The notes beneath the pieces were generated by a model. That model was given only the letters and a program-made list of their open reading frames with translations. It did not search any database and was not told where the DNA came from. Made by a program: the position numbers and the translations under genes. Positions 1 to 7,563 of a DNA stretch of 64,000 bases are shown here, piece after piece. Location of the stretch: positions 62,001-126,000 of the forward strand of contig NZ_DASUCC010000155.1 of NCBI RefSeq assembly GCF_035762905.1, given 5' to 3'. How positions within the stretch are numbered: position 1 is the first letter of the stretch; each line of letters opens with the position of its first letter. Source of the DNA: DASYTH01 sp035762905 (GTDB lineage Bacteria > Actinomycetota > Actinomycetes > Mycobacteriales > Pseudonocardiaceae).

Positions 1-710
1 TGCTCGCCGCGATCACCACGAACCGGATCGCGAAGGCCACCACGGTCACTGGCGCCACCTCGGCCACCGACACGGTCACGTCGACCGGCCACGGCCTTGT
101 GGACAACGACAAGATCGTGTTCCGCAACACCGGCGTCGCGACGAACATCGTGGCCGGCCGCGTCTACTACGTGGACGCCATCGACGCGAACACCTTCAAG
201 GTCGCGACCAGCCAGGGCGGCACCGCGCTCACCCTCGGCACCGCGACCGGACTGTCCTACGTCAAGCCGTGGTCCACCACGCTGACCACCGACCACGTCA
301 GCGACATCATCCAGATGTGCTACGACAACGGCGGCATGTCCGAGCAGTTCACCGCGACCCTCGCCGTGAACAGCAAGCAGAAGCGGGCCGTCACCAAGGC
401 GTTCGCCTCGGCCTACGGGCAGTTCACCGAGACCAGCCGGAACGTCGGCGGCGTCAACATGACGACCATCATCACCGACTTCGGCACGCTCAACGTCATG
501 CTCGACCGGCACCTGCCGCAGGACATGATCGTCCCGGTCAGCCTGGAGCAGCTCATGCCGGTGTTCCTCAGCATTCCCGACAAGGGCGTGTTCTTCGAGG
601 AGCCTCTCGCCAAGACCGGCGCGTCGGACAACGTCCAGTTGTATGGCGAGATCGGCCTGAAGTGGGGCAACGAGCGAGCCCACGGGGTGCTGGAAGGACT
701 CGCGGTCTGA
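1..710 (+). CDS. Phage major capsid protein, SU10/DUF5309 type (5' end missing)
   Basis: The reading frame is open from base 3, so the N-terminus lies outside the window; about 235 residues are visible. The last ~120 residues match the SU10-like capsid family (DUF5309): an ITDFGTLNVMLDR strand, the 'EEPLAKTGASDN' element and the closing 'YGEIGLKWGNERAHGVLEGLAV' pattern. Before it sits a separate ~75-residue piece with 'GHGLVDNDKIVFRNTG...GRVYYVDAIDANTFKVA', a motif also seen as an inserted or appended domain in other phage structural proteins. The stop overlaps the next start (ATGA), so the gene is co-transcribed with the following small gene. It identifies the segment as a prophage structural region. 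The family call is from remembered motifs, not a search. Confidence 0.8.
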   Translation, partial: LAAITTNRIAKATTVTGATSATDTVTSTGHGLVDNDKIVFRNTGVATNIVAGRVYYVDAIDANTFKVATSQGGTALTLGTATGLSYVKPWSTTLTTDHVSDIIQMCYDNGGMSEQFTATLAVNSKQKRAVTKAFASAYGQFTETSRNVGGVNMTTIITDFGTLNVMLDRHLPQDMIVPVSLEQLMPVFLSIPDKGVFFEEPLAKTGASDNVQLYGEIGLKWGNERAHGVLEGLAV

Positions 711-1060
711 TGGCCACCTTCGAGCGCCGCTCCGGTGACCACGTCGCCGCCAGAGTCCGCACCTACGACGACGGGGAGATCGCCAAGCATCGGCGCCTGG
801 CGGAGGACGGCGTGGACGGCTGGCGGGAACTGCCCGAGGACGAGCGGCCCGCGCCGGCCAAGTCAACGCCGAAGCAGGCACTTCAGGCCGACGCGGCAGC
901 GCTCGGTCTGGAAACCGAGGGCACGGTCAAGGAGCTGACCGAGCGGATCGACGCCAAGGTCGCCGAGCTGCGCAAGCAGGCCGCCGAACTCGGCATCGAC
1001 GACGACAAGCTGTCGGCCGTCGAACTGTCGGCGGCTATCGACGCGAAGCTCGCCGAGTAA
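710..1060 (+). CDS. Small phage structural protein with SAP/HeH-like motif
   Basis: 116 residues, start ATG sharing the A of the capsid stop codon. The N-terminal ~45 residues carry 'DDGEIAKHRRLAEDGVDGWRELP', a pattern common in actinophage head proteins. The middle has 'KQALQADAAALGLETEGTVKELTERI', resembling the short helix-extension-helix or SAP-type motif often fused to phage capsid-adjacent proteins. The C-terminus is charged and probably helical. Position directly behind the capsid gene suggests a head accessory or connector role; this is inference from context. A strong hairpin follows the stop codon. Confidence 0.6.
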   Translation: MATFERRSGDHVAARVRTYDDGEIAKHRRLAEDGVDGWRELPEDERPAPAKSTPKQALQADAAALGLETEGTVKELTERIDAKVAELRKQAAELGIDDDKLSAVELSAAIDAKLAE

Positions 1061-1067
1061 GTAGACC

Positions 1068-1133
1068 GGGGGCACCCGTCGCTCTGCGAGGGTGTGGTGG
1101 TCGCGCCGGGGAGGTGGTCCGGCGGGTGCCCCC
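1068..1133 (+). terminator. Hairpin behind the capsid operon
   Basis: A perfect 11-bp inverted repeat, GGGGGCACCCG at 1068-1078 and CGGGTGCCCCC at 1123-1133, encloses a 44-base loop directly after the capsid-associated gene. There is no T tract. It may act as a partial terminator or an mRNA-stabilising element after the abundant capsid transcript. Confidence 0.4.
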
Positions 1134-1170
1134 AACCCACCACCGTACGATTTGACCGGGAGGGTTGCTG

Positions 1171-1440
1171 ATGCCGTGGTTGGCGCAGTACGAGGATCTG
1201 CCGGAGACTCACTGGCATTTCGCCGATCCCGGTAGCGATCTGGAGAAGGCGTTCACGGCGATCGGATATGTGGTGGTCCGGCCGGATCCGCCCGCCGAGC
1301 CGGACGAGCCGGTGACGGTCACTTCAGTCGAGCTGACCGAGACCGAGCAGGAGGTTGACAGGCAGGTGGCCGAGGCGTCGAGCCTGTCGAACGCCGAGCC
1401 CGCGCCGGCCCCGCGTCCGGCGCGTCCCCGGAAGAGGTGA
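1171..1440 (+). CDS. Small phage protein of unknown function
   Basis: 89 residues. The ATG at 1171 is preferred over the TTG two codons upstream because GGGAGG at 1158-1164 lies at normal Shine-Dalgarno distance. N-terminus 'MPWLAQYEDLPETHWHFADPGSDLEKAFTAIGYVVV' looks like a small folded part; the rest is Glu/Thr-rich and ends in a Pro/Ala/Arg tail (PAPAPRPARPRKR), probably disordered and basic. No recognised domain. Its position between the capsid and a DUF2746-like gene fits a head-completion or accessory protein. Confidence 0.55.
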   Translation: MPWLAQYEDLPETHWHFADPGSDLEKAFTAIGYVVVRPDPPAEPDEPVTVTSVELTETEQEVDRQVAEASSLSNAEPAPAPRPARPRKR

Positions 1441-1443
1441 TCG

Positions 1444-1770
1444 GTGGTGGACAAGCTGATCTCCGCGCACCCGGCCGTTGCGTGGCTGGTGTTCGCCGCG
1501 GCGATCGTCACCGCGCTGGGCGTGCTGTGGCGGTCGGTTGGCCGGCCGGTCCTGCGCACCGCCAAGAAGGCCAGCAACTTCATTGACGACGTGGTTGGGG
1601 AGCCCGCGCGCCCAGGTGTGCCCGCGCGCCCGGGCTTGATGGACCGTGTGCAGGCGGTCGAGAAGCGGCTGACGGCGATCGAGCACGAGCTGCACCCGAA
1701 CTCCGGTACGTCGCTGCGGGACCAGGTGGACGCGATCCGGGACGCCGTCGCAGGTGACACGCCCGGCTGA
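1444..1770 (+). CDS. DUF2746-like membrane-anchored phage protein
   Basis: 108 residues starting GTG GTG, three bases behind the previous stop. One N-terminal membrane segment (about residues 10-31, AVAWLVFAAAIVTALGVLWR), then a basic stretch and a C-terminal coiled part 'MDRVQAVEKRLTAIEHELHPNSGTSLRDQVDAI'. The 'VEKRL..IE.EL.PN.G.SLRD.V' pattern matches the actinophage DUF2746 family, often found near lysis genes. Function unknown; a membrane role linked to lysis is a possibility supported only by topology and by the endolysin/holin about 1-2 kb downstream. Confidence 0.65.
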   Translation: MVDKLISAHPAVAWLVFAAAIVTALGVLWRSVGRPVLRTAKKASNFIDDVVGEPARPGVPARPGLMDRVQAVEKRLTAIEHELHPNSGTSLRDQVDAIRDAVAGDTPG

Positions 1771-1781
1771 CTCTCCGGTGC

Positions 1782-2660
1782 GTGGCTGACACGTATTTCC
1801 CGTTCGACGCCGGGTCTGGGGCGAACGTCACCGAGGCGCAGTGGGCCGACATGGCGCGGTTGTGGGCGCCGGACGGGTTGGGGGCGGACACCCCGCGCGT
1901 GTCGCTGGGGAGTGGCCTGCAGTTCTCCATCCCGGACGGCTTGTACGGGTGGTGCAAGGGGTTCTTCTACAAGAACGTCACCGTGCAAACCAAGACGGCC
2001 TCGGCGAACGGGAACACCAACCCGCGCATCGACCGGTTGGTGCTGCGGCTGGACCGCACCGCGAACACCGTCACCCCGACGATCATTCAGGGCACGCCGG
2101 CCGCGTCGCCGACACCGCCGGCGATCACCGCCGCGACGGACATTCCGGTGGCGCGCGCCACCTGTCCGGGTTCGGGCTCGGCGCAGAACTACAACACGCT
2201 GGTGCAGGAGTGGTGGCCGGTTTCGTCGCTGCGGGGCAGTCATGTGTGGACCCGCACGCAGGTGGTTGCGGACAACGTGGGCGCGGTGACGCTCACCTCG
2301 TGGACGCAGCAGCGGTCCGACGGCATCGTGACGCTGACGGGCAGCAACTTCAAGCTGAACCTGCCGGGCCTGTGGTCGATCCGCCTGTTCGTGTTCTCCG
2401 ACTCCAGCCCGACGGGCGTGTTCACGTCGAACGTCAACTGGACTAACGGGCCGTGGCAGGAGTCCATGTCGGACACCCGGCGCCGGCCGGCATTCCCCGC
2501 AGATGGGCCAGGCTTCCTGCGGTCGAACGCCACGTTCACCGGCATGGTGTTTTACGACCAGGCGCAGCAGAACATCAACGTGTCGGCGGACTGGGTCACC
2601 CCGACGACCGACGACGTGTCGGTCGTCGCGAGCATCTACTTCGACTACCTCGGCGGGTGA
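1782..2660 (+). CDS. Phage fibre/baseplate-like structural protein
   Basis: 292 residues from a GTG start. The N-terminus 'ADTYFPFDAGSGANVTEAQWADMARLWAPDGLG' followed by 'NTNPRIDRLVLRLDRTANTVTPTIIQGTPAASPTPPAI' is a known pattern of actinophage proteins annotated as minor tail, baseplate or receptor-binding protein. The C-terminal ~150 residues are rich in predicted beta strands with many aromatic and Asn/Thr residues, as in host-binding jelly-roll heads. No transmembrane or signal segment. It sits directly before the endolysin, away from the tail genes at 6.6-13.4 kb. Confidence 0.6.
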   Translation: MADTYFPFDAGSGANVTEAQWADMARLWAPDGLGADTPRVSLGSGLQFSIPDGLYGWCKGFFYKNVTVQTKTASANGNTNPRIDRLVLRLDRTANTVTPTIIQGTPAASPTPPAITAATDIPVARATCPGSGSAQNYNTLVQEWWPVSSLRGSHVWTRTQVVADNVGAVTLTSWTQQRSDGIVTLTGSNFKLNLPGLWSIRLFVFSDSSPTGVFTSNVNWTNGPWQESMSDTRRRPAFPADGPGFLRSNATFTGMVFYDQAQQNINVSADWVTPTTDDVSVVASIYFDYLGG

Positions 2661-2684
2661 CACGGCGGGCGCACGGTCTCGGGC

Positions 2685-3551
2685 ATGGCACCCAGCTCTC
2701 CCCGCGGCGGCGCCCGAGTCATCTGGATCGCGGTGCACACCGCCGAAGGCATCCGCAAGGCATCCGACCTGAAGGCATTCTTCGACCGGTCAACGAACTC
2801 GAGCGCGCACGCGTGCGCGGACGACTCGGTGCTGATCGACAACTGCGTGCCGTATGACCGTGCCGCGTGGACGTTGCGCGGCGGCAACACCCGCAGCGAC
2901 AACCTCGAGCTGTGCGGGTTCGCCGCCTGGTCGCGCGAGGAGTGGCTGACCAATCACCAAGGGATGCTGCGCCACGCGGCCAACTGGATCCGCGCCCGGT
3001 GCCTCGCGCGCGGGATCCCGATTCGCAAGCTCGACGCCGCCGGCGTGAGTCGCGGCGAGGCCGGGGTGATCGGCCACGTCGACTACACGAACGGCACCCG
3101 CGACGGAACGCACTGGGACCCGGGACCGGGATTCCCTTGGGACGTGGTCATTTCCATGGCCGCAGGACAGGAGGACGACGTGAGCTGGAACGACATCCTG
3201 ACCGCCCCGAGCGGCTACCCGGCGCCGGCATGGGCGTGGCTCGTCATGGGCAACGTGAAGGCCGAGAACGCTTGGGCGGCTGCGCAGCGGATCGAGGTGC
3301 AGTTGGCTGCGCTCGCCGGGACGCTGACCGACGACGAGGCGAAGATCGTCGCCGCCGTGCGCGCCGCCGGTGCCGACCCGGCCGCGGTCGCCGCGCACCT
3401 CGCGCCGCTGCTCGCCGTCCACCTGGACGAGACGCTCGGCCGTCTGTCCGACGAGGACGTGCAGCGCATCGCCGACCGGGCCGCCGACGAGCGGGACCGC
3501 CGCGACCACATCCGTTCCGGTCAGCGGGTCGACCGACCCGCCGAGGCATAG
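2685..3551 (+). CDS. Endolysin, N-acetylmuramoyl-L-alanine amidase
   Basis: 288 residues. Residues 1-160 form an amidase_2/PGRP-type catalytic domain: first zinc ligand in 'VHTAEG', 'SAHACADD' near the substrate groove, a second His in 'GHVDYTNG', and 'DGTHWDPGPGFPW', the family's closing metal-binding and active-site segment. The enzyme would cleave the amide bond between N-acetylmuramic acid and L-alanine of peptidoglycan at host lysis. After residue ~170 there is no obvious cell-wall repeat domain; the Ala/Asp-rich helical tail (about 190-288) may be a self-association or wall-targeting part. No signal peptide, so release depends on the holin gene that follows. Confidence 0.85.
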   Translation: MAPSSPRGGARVIWIAVHTAEGIRKASDLKAFFDRSTNSSAHACADDSVLIDNCVPYDRAAWTLRGGNTRSDNLELCGFAAWSREEWLTNHQGMLRHAANWIRARCLARGIPIRKLDAAGVSRGEAGVIGHVDYTNGTRDGTHWDPGPGFPWDVVISMAAGQEDDVSWNDILTAPSGYPAPAWAWLVMGNVKAENAWAAAQRIEVQLAALAGTLTDDEAKIVAAVRAAGADPAAVAAHLAPLLAVHLDETLGRLSDEDVQRIADRAADERDRRDHIRSGQRVDRPAEA

Positions 3552-3577
3552 TCCCCTTACCTGGCAAGGAGATCATC

Positions 3578-3799
3578 ATGTTCACTCGCGCATTCTGGGC
3601 CGACCTCGGCGAGCGGGTCGTCTCGTCGTTCGCTGGCGGTGTGCTGGCTGCGCTGGGCGGCGACGCCGTCAACGCGTGGGAGGTCGACTGGAAGACCGCG
3701 CTCGGGTTCGGCGCGGGCGCCGCGCTCGTGTCGCTCGTGAAGGGCCTGGCGGCGCGGCGGGTCGGCGACGCCGAGTCCGCGTCGCTGCTCAAGGGCTGA
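3578..3799 (+). CDS. Holin (r1t-type small membrane protein)
   Basis: 73 residues. ATG at 3578 is preceded by AAGGAG at a good distance. 'MFTRAFWADLGERVVSSFAGGVLAALGG...DWKTALGFGAGAALVSLVKGLAARRVGDAESAS' has two hydrophobic segments (about 14-28 and 40-58) and a charged tail, the layout of r1t/phiLC3-type holins. It would permeabilise the membrane for the endolysin encoded 26 bp upstream. Confidence 0.8.
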   Translation: MFTRAFWADLGERVVSSFAGGVLAALGGDAVNAWEVDWKTALGFGAGAALVSLVKGLAARRVGDAESASLLKG

Positions 3800-3802
3800 C
3801 CG

Positions 3803-4252
3803 ATGGCCGACATCGCGTTCAACGTGGCGCTTGGCAAGATCCGCTGGTACTGCGAACAGGCCGGCGTCGGGAACGCTGCGCTGGTCGCCGTGCCGCTGGA
3901 GAACGCCGGGCTGGTCAGCGACGCCACGATGCGCGACTACACCACGCTGGCTGCGCTGCTCGCCGGGGCCAGCAACGAGCAGACCACGCTTGGCCGCAAG
4001 GTGATCACGTCCGTGGCGGCGACGGTGAACCACACCGCGGACCGGTTCGAGGCAGACTTCGCTGACCTGGTGTGGACCGGGCCAGCCGGCAACCAGGTCG
4101 GCGCGATCGTGGTGTGTTTCGACCCGGACACCACTGGTGGAACCGATGCCGACCTGATCCCACTCACCAAGCACGGCTGGGTGATGACCCCGGAAGGCGA
4201 CTCGATCACCGCAAACGTCGCCGACTTCTTCCGGGCAAGTTCGGCGGCGTAG
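3803..4252 (+). CDS. Conserved phage structural protein, unknown role
   Basis: 149 residues, ATG three bases after the holin stop. The pattern 'ALGKIRWYCEQ....NAALVAVPL....LVSDATMRDYTTLAALLAGASNEQTT..RKVIT' then 'NRFEADFADLVWTGPAGN..GAIVVCFDPDTTGGTDADLIPLTKHGWVMTPEGDSITANV..FFRAS' is one I recall from many actinophage and Streptomyces prophage structural modules, usually labelled hypothetical. The compact mixed-strand make-up would suit a head- or tail-associated decoration protein. No catalytic motif is visible. Confidence 0.6.
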   Translation: MADIAFNVALGKIRWYCEQAGVGNAALVAVPLENAGLVSDATMRDYTTLAALLAGASNEQTTLGRKVITSVAATVNHTADRFEADFADLVWTGPAGNQVGAIVVCFDPDTTGGTDADLIPLTKHGWVMTPEGDSITANVADFFRASSAA

Positions 4253-4254
4253 CC

Positions 4255-5172
4255 GTGGGATTCGTCGCCGAGTACGAGACTGCCGGCTGGTTCACGGTCG
4301 ATACCGCCTCGGTGTCGGTGACCTGCGCCGAGGGTGACGTGCTGGTGGCGAACGCGGTGTGCGGGAACCAGCTCCGCAGCTTGGGCATCTCGGGCGGCGG
4401 TCTCACCTGGACTGTGCACGGTGTGGTTTCCGCGTTGGCGCGCTGCTCGACCGCGCAGTGGACCGCCATCGTCGGACCGGGCCAGGGCGGCACGTTCAAC
4501 GTGACCGCCACGTTCTCGGCTGGTGGCGCCGGAGGGCTGTCGGTGCTGCGATTCGACGGGATCGGTTCGGTGGGCGCTGACGCGGTCGGCAACGCACCGG
4601 ACCCGACCGCACCGTCCCTGGTGATCACCACCACTGAGGACGACTCGATCGTCGTCGTGATGGTCGGCGACCACGAGACGGTCGACGGCGTCACCCGGAC
4701 GTGGCGCACCGGAGCCGGTGCGCTCACCGAGACAACCTACTTCCGGTCGAACTCGGAGAACGCCGCCTACGTCGGCTACCACGCCAACGCTGGTGCTGCG
4801 GGCGCGAAGACCGTCGGACTGACCGCACCGGCGACCATGCGCCCGTCGATCGCCGCCGTCGAACTGGTGCTCGAGCCGGACTCGGTTGAGCAACCCATCG
4901 GCCCGGCCAGCCAGACCGACACAGCAATGCCGATGGGCCGGGCTAAGACGACCGCACTCGGCGTCGCGGCAGCTACGGGAAGCGCGCAGCCTCTCGGCCG
5001 CCATAAGGCGCGAGCGCTGGGGACGGTGGTCGAGGTCGCCTCGGCTGTACCGCTCAGCCAGTCGGGCGGTACGGCCCACGACATCGACCTCGCCGCCGTG
5101 CTCGCACCCCAACAGCCCGCGCTGGTGGCGATCGGCGCCGGCCGCTGGTCCGCATCCTTGGAGACGCTATGA
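4255..5172 (+). CDS. Phage structural protein with C-terminal 'PLGR-KA' repeats
   Basis: 305 residues, GTG start two bases after the previous stop. Residues 1-205 are strand-rich and Gly/Thr-rich ('GFVAEYETAGWFTVDTASVSVTCAEGD', 'SVLRFDGIG', 'AAVELV'), resembling a concanavalin/jelly-roll-like surface domain. From about residue 215 there are short degenerate repeats, QPIGPASQTDTAMPMGRAKT, QPLGRHKARALGTVVEVASA and VPLSQSGG, a linker type recurring in actinophage minor tail and fibre genes. The stop overlaps the next ATG. A host-interaction or particle-surface role is inference. Confidence 0.5.
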   Translation: MGFVAEYETAGWFTVDTASVSVTCAEGDVLVANAVCGNQLRSLGISGGGLTWTVHGVVSALARCSTAQWTAIVGPGQGGTFNVTATFSAGGAGGLSVLRFDGIGSVGADAVGNAPDPTAPSLVITTTEDDSIVVVMVGDHETVDGVTRTWRTGAGALTETTYFRSNSENAAYVGYHANAGAAGAKTVGLTAPATMRPSIAAVELVLEPDSVEQPIGPASQTDTAMPMGRAKTTALGVAAATGSAQPLGRHKARALGTVVEVASAVPLSQSGGTAHDIDLAAVLAPQQPALVAIGAGRWSASLETL

Positions 5173-5480
5173 CGACGTGGCGTATCAACCGGCTGTCCCG
5201 CGAATGGGTCGGCCCGATCACCGTCACCAAGGACGGCACGCCGGTCACCGGGTGGACGCTGGCCGTGCTGCCGCTCTACCAGACCCCGGCGACCGCCGAC
5301 GTCATCGACGAGGATCCGACCCCGCTCGACGGCGGGCTTGGCGTGCTCGTCGGCCCCGGCACCGGCCACGTGCTGGACCCCGGCGAGTACACGATCTGGG
5401 TGCGGTACGTCGACAACCCGGAGGCCCCGGTGCTGTCCGACGTTGGGCGCATCGTTGTCGAGAGAGGAACCCCGCGATGA
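5169..5480 (+). CDS. Small phage protein, probable beta-sandwich
   Basis: 103 residues; ATG overlaps the previous stop (ATGA) and its own stop overlaps the next ATG, so translation is coupled on both sides. Sequence 'EWVGPITVTKDGTPVTGWTLAVLPLYQTP....PGEYTIWVRYVDNPEAPVLSDVGRIVVERG' alternates short strands and turns, as in an immunoglobulin-like or BppU-like N-terminal domain. No recognised family with certainty. Context suggests a virion protein made together with the fibre-like protein before it. Confidence 0.55.
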   Translation: MTTWRINRLSREWVGPITVTKDGTPVTGWTLAVLPLYQTPATADVIDEDPTPLDGGLGVLVGPGTGHVLDPGEYTIWVRYVDNPEAPVLSDVGRIVVERGTPR

Positions 5481-5926
5481 TCTGGGCCACGGTGGAAGAG
5501 GTGCGCGCCTATGTGGACGCGCAGGCCGCCACGCTCGGCCGCGCCGAGTGGCCGGCTCTGCCCGAGGCGGACAGCGCCGTGCAGACGCTGATCGACTCGG
5601 CGGCCCGGTCGCTGTCGTGCAAGGTGATCCGGTGGCCGGTGCTGGACGAGGCCGACGAGCACGCCGAGGATCCGGTGCAGCGGCAGCACATGGTGGTGGC
5701 GGTGTGCGAGACGATCCGCGCCCGCCAGCACTCGGCCGTGCAGGAGTCGGCGCTGGGCGGCATGTCCCCGATCCTGGCGGCGGGCGGGTCGATCACTGCC
5801 GACAACCTGTCGGTGTCGGGCGGGCGCGGCGCGCGCGTAGGCCGCTCGGCCAGCCAGGTTCCGTGGCCGGCGTACGAGGCGCTGCAGGCTGGCGGGCTGA
5901 TCGGGGGGAGTGTGGCGACGTGGTGA
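5477..5926 (+). CDS. Head-tail connector (adaptor) protein
   Basis: 149 residues; ATG overlaps the stop before it. 'ATVEEVRAYVDAQAATLGRAEWPALPEADSAVQTLIDSAARSLSCKVIRWP' followed by 'DPVQRQHMVVAVCETIRARQHS' is the typical helical build of gp6/gp15-type adaptor proteins that bind beneath the portal. The C-terminus is Gly/Ser-rich. It is the first of three small overlapping genes that precede the tail terminator, the usual connector order in siphoviruses. Confidence 0.6.
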   Translation: MIWATVEEVRAYVDAQAATLGRAEWPALPEADSAVQTLIDSAARSLSCKVIRWPVLDEADEHAEDPVQRQHMVVAVCETIRARQHSAVQESALGGMSPILAAGGSITADNLSVSGGRGARVGRSASQVPWPAYEALQAGGLIGGSVATW

Positions 5927-6261
5927 GCCTGCTCGGGCTGCTCGCCACCGGCGGGCCGACCGTAACCCTCGCGCCATACCTCGGGGACGACGGGGAGGCG
6001 CGGCCCACGTACGGCGCCGCTGTGCTGGCCAGCCCGGCGCGGGTGTCGCCGCACTCCCGGCAGATGCAGCTACCCGGTGGCAAGGTGGTCACCCTGTCGC
6101 ATGTGGTGTCGGTGCCCGGGGACATCGACCTCGCCGGCCGCGGTCCCGAGTCGGGGGACCGGTGCACTATCGACGGCGTGCTGCTGCGGGTGTGGACGGT
6201 GGACACCCCGGTGTGGCTGGACGGCACGCCGATGCACCACAAGCTCGGCGTCGGTGCGTGA
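5923..6261 (+). CDS. Head closure (stopper) protein
   Basis: 112 residues from GTG (GTGA overlap with the previous stop). 'LAPYLGDDGEARPTYGAAVLASPARVSPHSRQMQLPGGKVVTLSHVVSVPGDIDLAGRGPESGDRCTIDGVLLRVWTVDTP' reads as a small beta barrel, as in SPP1 gp16-like head closure proteins, and the gene sits in the second connector position. The fold assignment is by length, position and strand pattern only. Confidence 0.55.
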   Translation: MSLLGLLATGGPTVTLAPYLGDDGEARPTYGAAVLASPARVSPHSRQMQLPGGKVVTLSHVVSVPGDIDLAGRGPESGDRCTIDGVLLRVWTVDTPVWLDGTPMHHKLGVGA

Positions 6262-6605
6262 TGCAGGACTTCGAGAAGACGCTCGCCGAAGCGATCAAGG
6301 CCATGGCCGACGCCGCCGGGGATGGTGTCGAGGAGGCGTGCGAAGACCTGCTGTCCGACTCGCGGGACGAGGTGCCCTACGACCAGGGCGACCTGTCCCG
6401 CTCGGGGAAGGTGACGGTTCAGCGCACCGGCGACGGCGCCGAAGGCTCGGTCAGCTACGACACGCCGTACGCGGTGATCCAGCACGAGCGCGGCGACTTC
6501 GCCCACGACACCGGCAAGTCGAGATACCTCGGTGACCCGCTGCGCGCCAGCGCGCAGAAGTACCTCGAGCACATCGCCGACGCGGCGAGGAAAGCGCTCG
6601 AGTGA
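6261..6605 (+). CDS. HK97 gp10-like tail completion/neck protein
   Basis: 114 residues, ATG overlapping the stop before it. Features of the gp10/minor-capsid family: an N-terminal helix ('FEKTLAEAIKAMADAAGDGVEEACEDLL'), 'DQGDLSRSGKVTV' in the centre, 'YDTPYAVIQHERGDFAHDTGKSRYL' and a C-terminal 'LRASAQKYLEHIADAARKAL' helix. The 'YA..QHE' element with a Gly-Lys-rich loop is the strongest family mark. Third of the coupled connector genes. Confidence 0.65.
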   Translation: MQDFEKTLAEAIKAMADAAGDGVEEACEDLLSDSRDEVPYDQGDLSRSGKVTVQRTGDGAEGSVSYDTPYAVIQHERGDFAHDTGKSRYLGDPLRASAQKYLEHIADAARKALE

Positions 6606-6628
6606 CACCGTGATCTGACCGTGGTCGC

Positions 6629-7063
6629 GTGCACACGGTGGCCGCAGCCCACAGGCTCGCCGATCTCGGGCTGGTGAAGTACCCGCCCAACGGCGCGGGA
6701 TCCGGCGTGCCCTGTTTCGTCGAGACGCTGCCCGCCACCCCGGATGACGCGGTGTGCATCCGCACCCGACCCGGGTTCCCCACGCAGGATCTCAGCGGCT
6801 ACGAGACGCCGGAGTTCCAGGTGGAGCGGCGTGCCGCGGTCGGAACCGGCAACACCGGTGCCCGGCACGCCGAGGAGATCCGTCGGGCGTTGCAGCACAA
6901 GGACACCGAGACGTGGGCGCCGTCCACACCGGACGAGCTGTCGGTGTTGTGGTGTGAGGCCAACGAAACCAGCCCCGTCCCGCTCGGGGCGGACCAGACG
7001 GGCCGGCTCTCCTGGTCGGTCTCGTTTCAAATCGAGACGCTGACCGAGGAGGTAGCGCCGTAA
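6629..7063 (+). CDS. Tail terminator / minor capsid-like protein
   Basis: 144 residues; GTG at 6629 is the only in-frame start after the preceding stop. 'AAAHRLADLGLVKYPPNGAGSGVPCFVETLPATPDDAVCIRTRPGFPTQDLSGYETPEFQVERRA..GTGNTGARHAEEIRRALQH' is the pattern of the phage minor capsid / tail terminator family (PF12691-like): N-terminal helix, sheet, and a helix after 'GTGNTG.RHAEEI'. Its stop overlaps the ATG of the tail tube gene (TAATG). It likely caps the finished tail tube. Confidence 0.65.
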   Translation: MHTVAAAHRLADLGLVKYPPNGAGSGVPCFVETLPATPDDAVCIRTRPGFPTQDLSGYETPEFQVERRAAVGTGNTGARHAEEIRRALQHKDTETWAPSTPDELSVLWCEANETSPVPLGADQTGRLSWSVSFQIETLTEEVAP

Positions 7064-7533
7064 TGCCGACGCCGATCAAGAAGCGGCTTTCCCGCAAGTG
7101 GGTGCTCGAAGTCAACACCGGCCCCGACCTGATCACCCCCACCTGGACCCAGGTGAAGGGCCTGAACAAGCTCGAGCTGGCGATCGACCCGAACGAGGTC
7201 GACGTGTCCGACTTCGACTCGGACGGCTGGGACGACAAGCTGACCACGTTCCGGTCCTGGAACCTGGGCGCCGAAGGGTTCGACGGCTACACCGGCCCGG
7301 ACAACGCGCAGGTCGACGACCCCGGCCAGGCGCACCTGAAGACCAAGGGCCTGCTCACCGGCCCCGAGGCGTATGTGGACATCCGGATCCGCCGCACCGA
7401 CAACAACAAGGGCTACAGCGGCCGGGCCACCAGCAACTACAAGGGCGCCGGCGGCGAGGTGAAGGGCGCCGAGCCGTTCAACTGCCCGCTGTCCGGCTCC
7501 GGCCCGCTCACCGCGTTCACCTACACCCCGTAG
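7063..7533 (+). CDS. Major tail tube protein
   Basis: 156 residues. Starts 'MPTPIKKRLSRKWVLEVNTGPDLITPTWTQVKGLNKLELAIDPNEVDVSDFDSDGWDDKLTTFRSWNL', the pattern of TP901-1-type tail tube proteins (two-sheet barrel with 'V.GL......P...D.SDFDSDGW' loop). The end, 'SGSGPLTAFTYTP', is also typical. It should be one of the most abundant tail proteins, stacking as hexamers round the tape measure. It comes directly before the chaperone gene, as usual. Confidence 0.8.
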   Translation: MPTPIKKRLSRKWVLEVNTGPDLITPTWTQVKGLNKLELAIDPNEVDVSDFDSDGWDDKLTTFRSWNLGAEGFDGYTGPDNAQVDDPGQAHLKTKGLLTGPEAYVDIRIRRTDNNKGYSGRATSNYKGAGGEVKGAEPFNCPLSGSGPLTAFTYTP

Positions 7534-7563
7534 ACCACACCACAGCAGAGCGGACGACCACCC

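Noticed and set aside
1209..2738. 509-codon reverse-strand frame in the prophage
   Set aside because: Shadow of the DUF2746-like and fibre-like genes; composition is Arg/Pro/His noise typical of antisense frames in GC-rich DNA.
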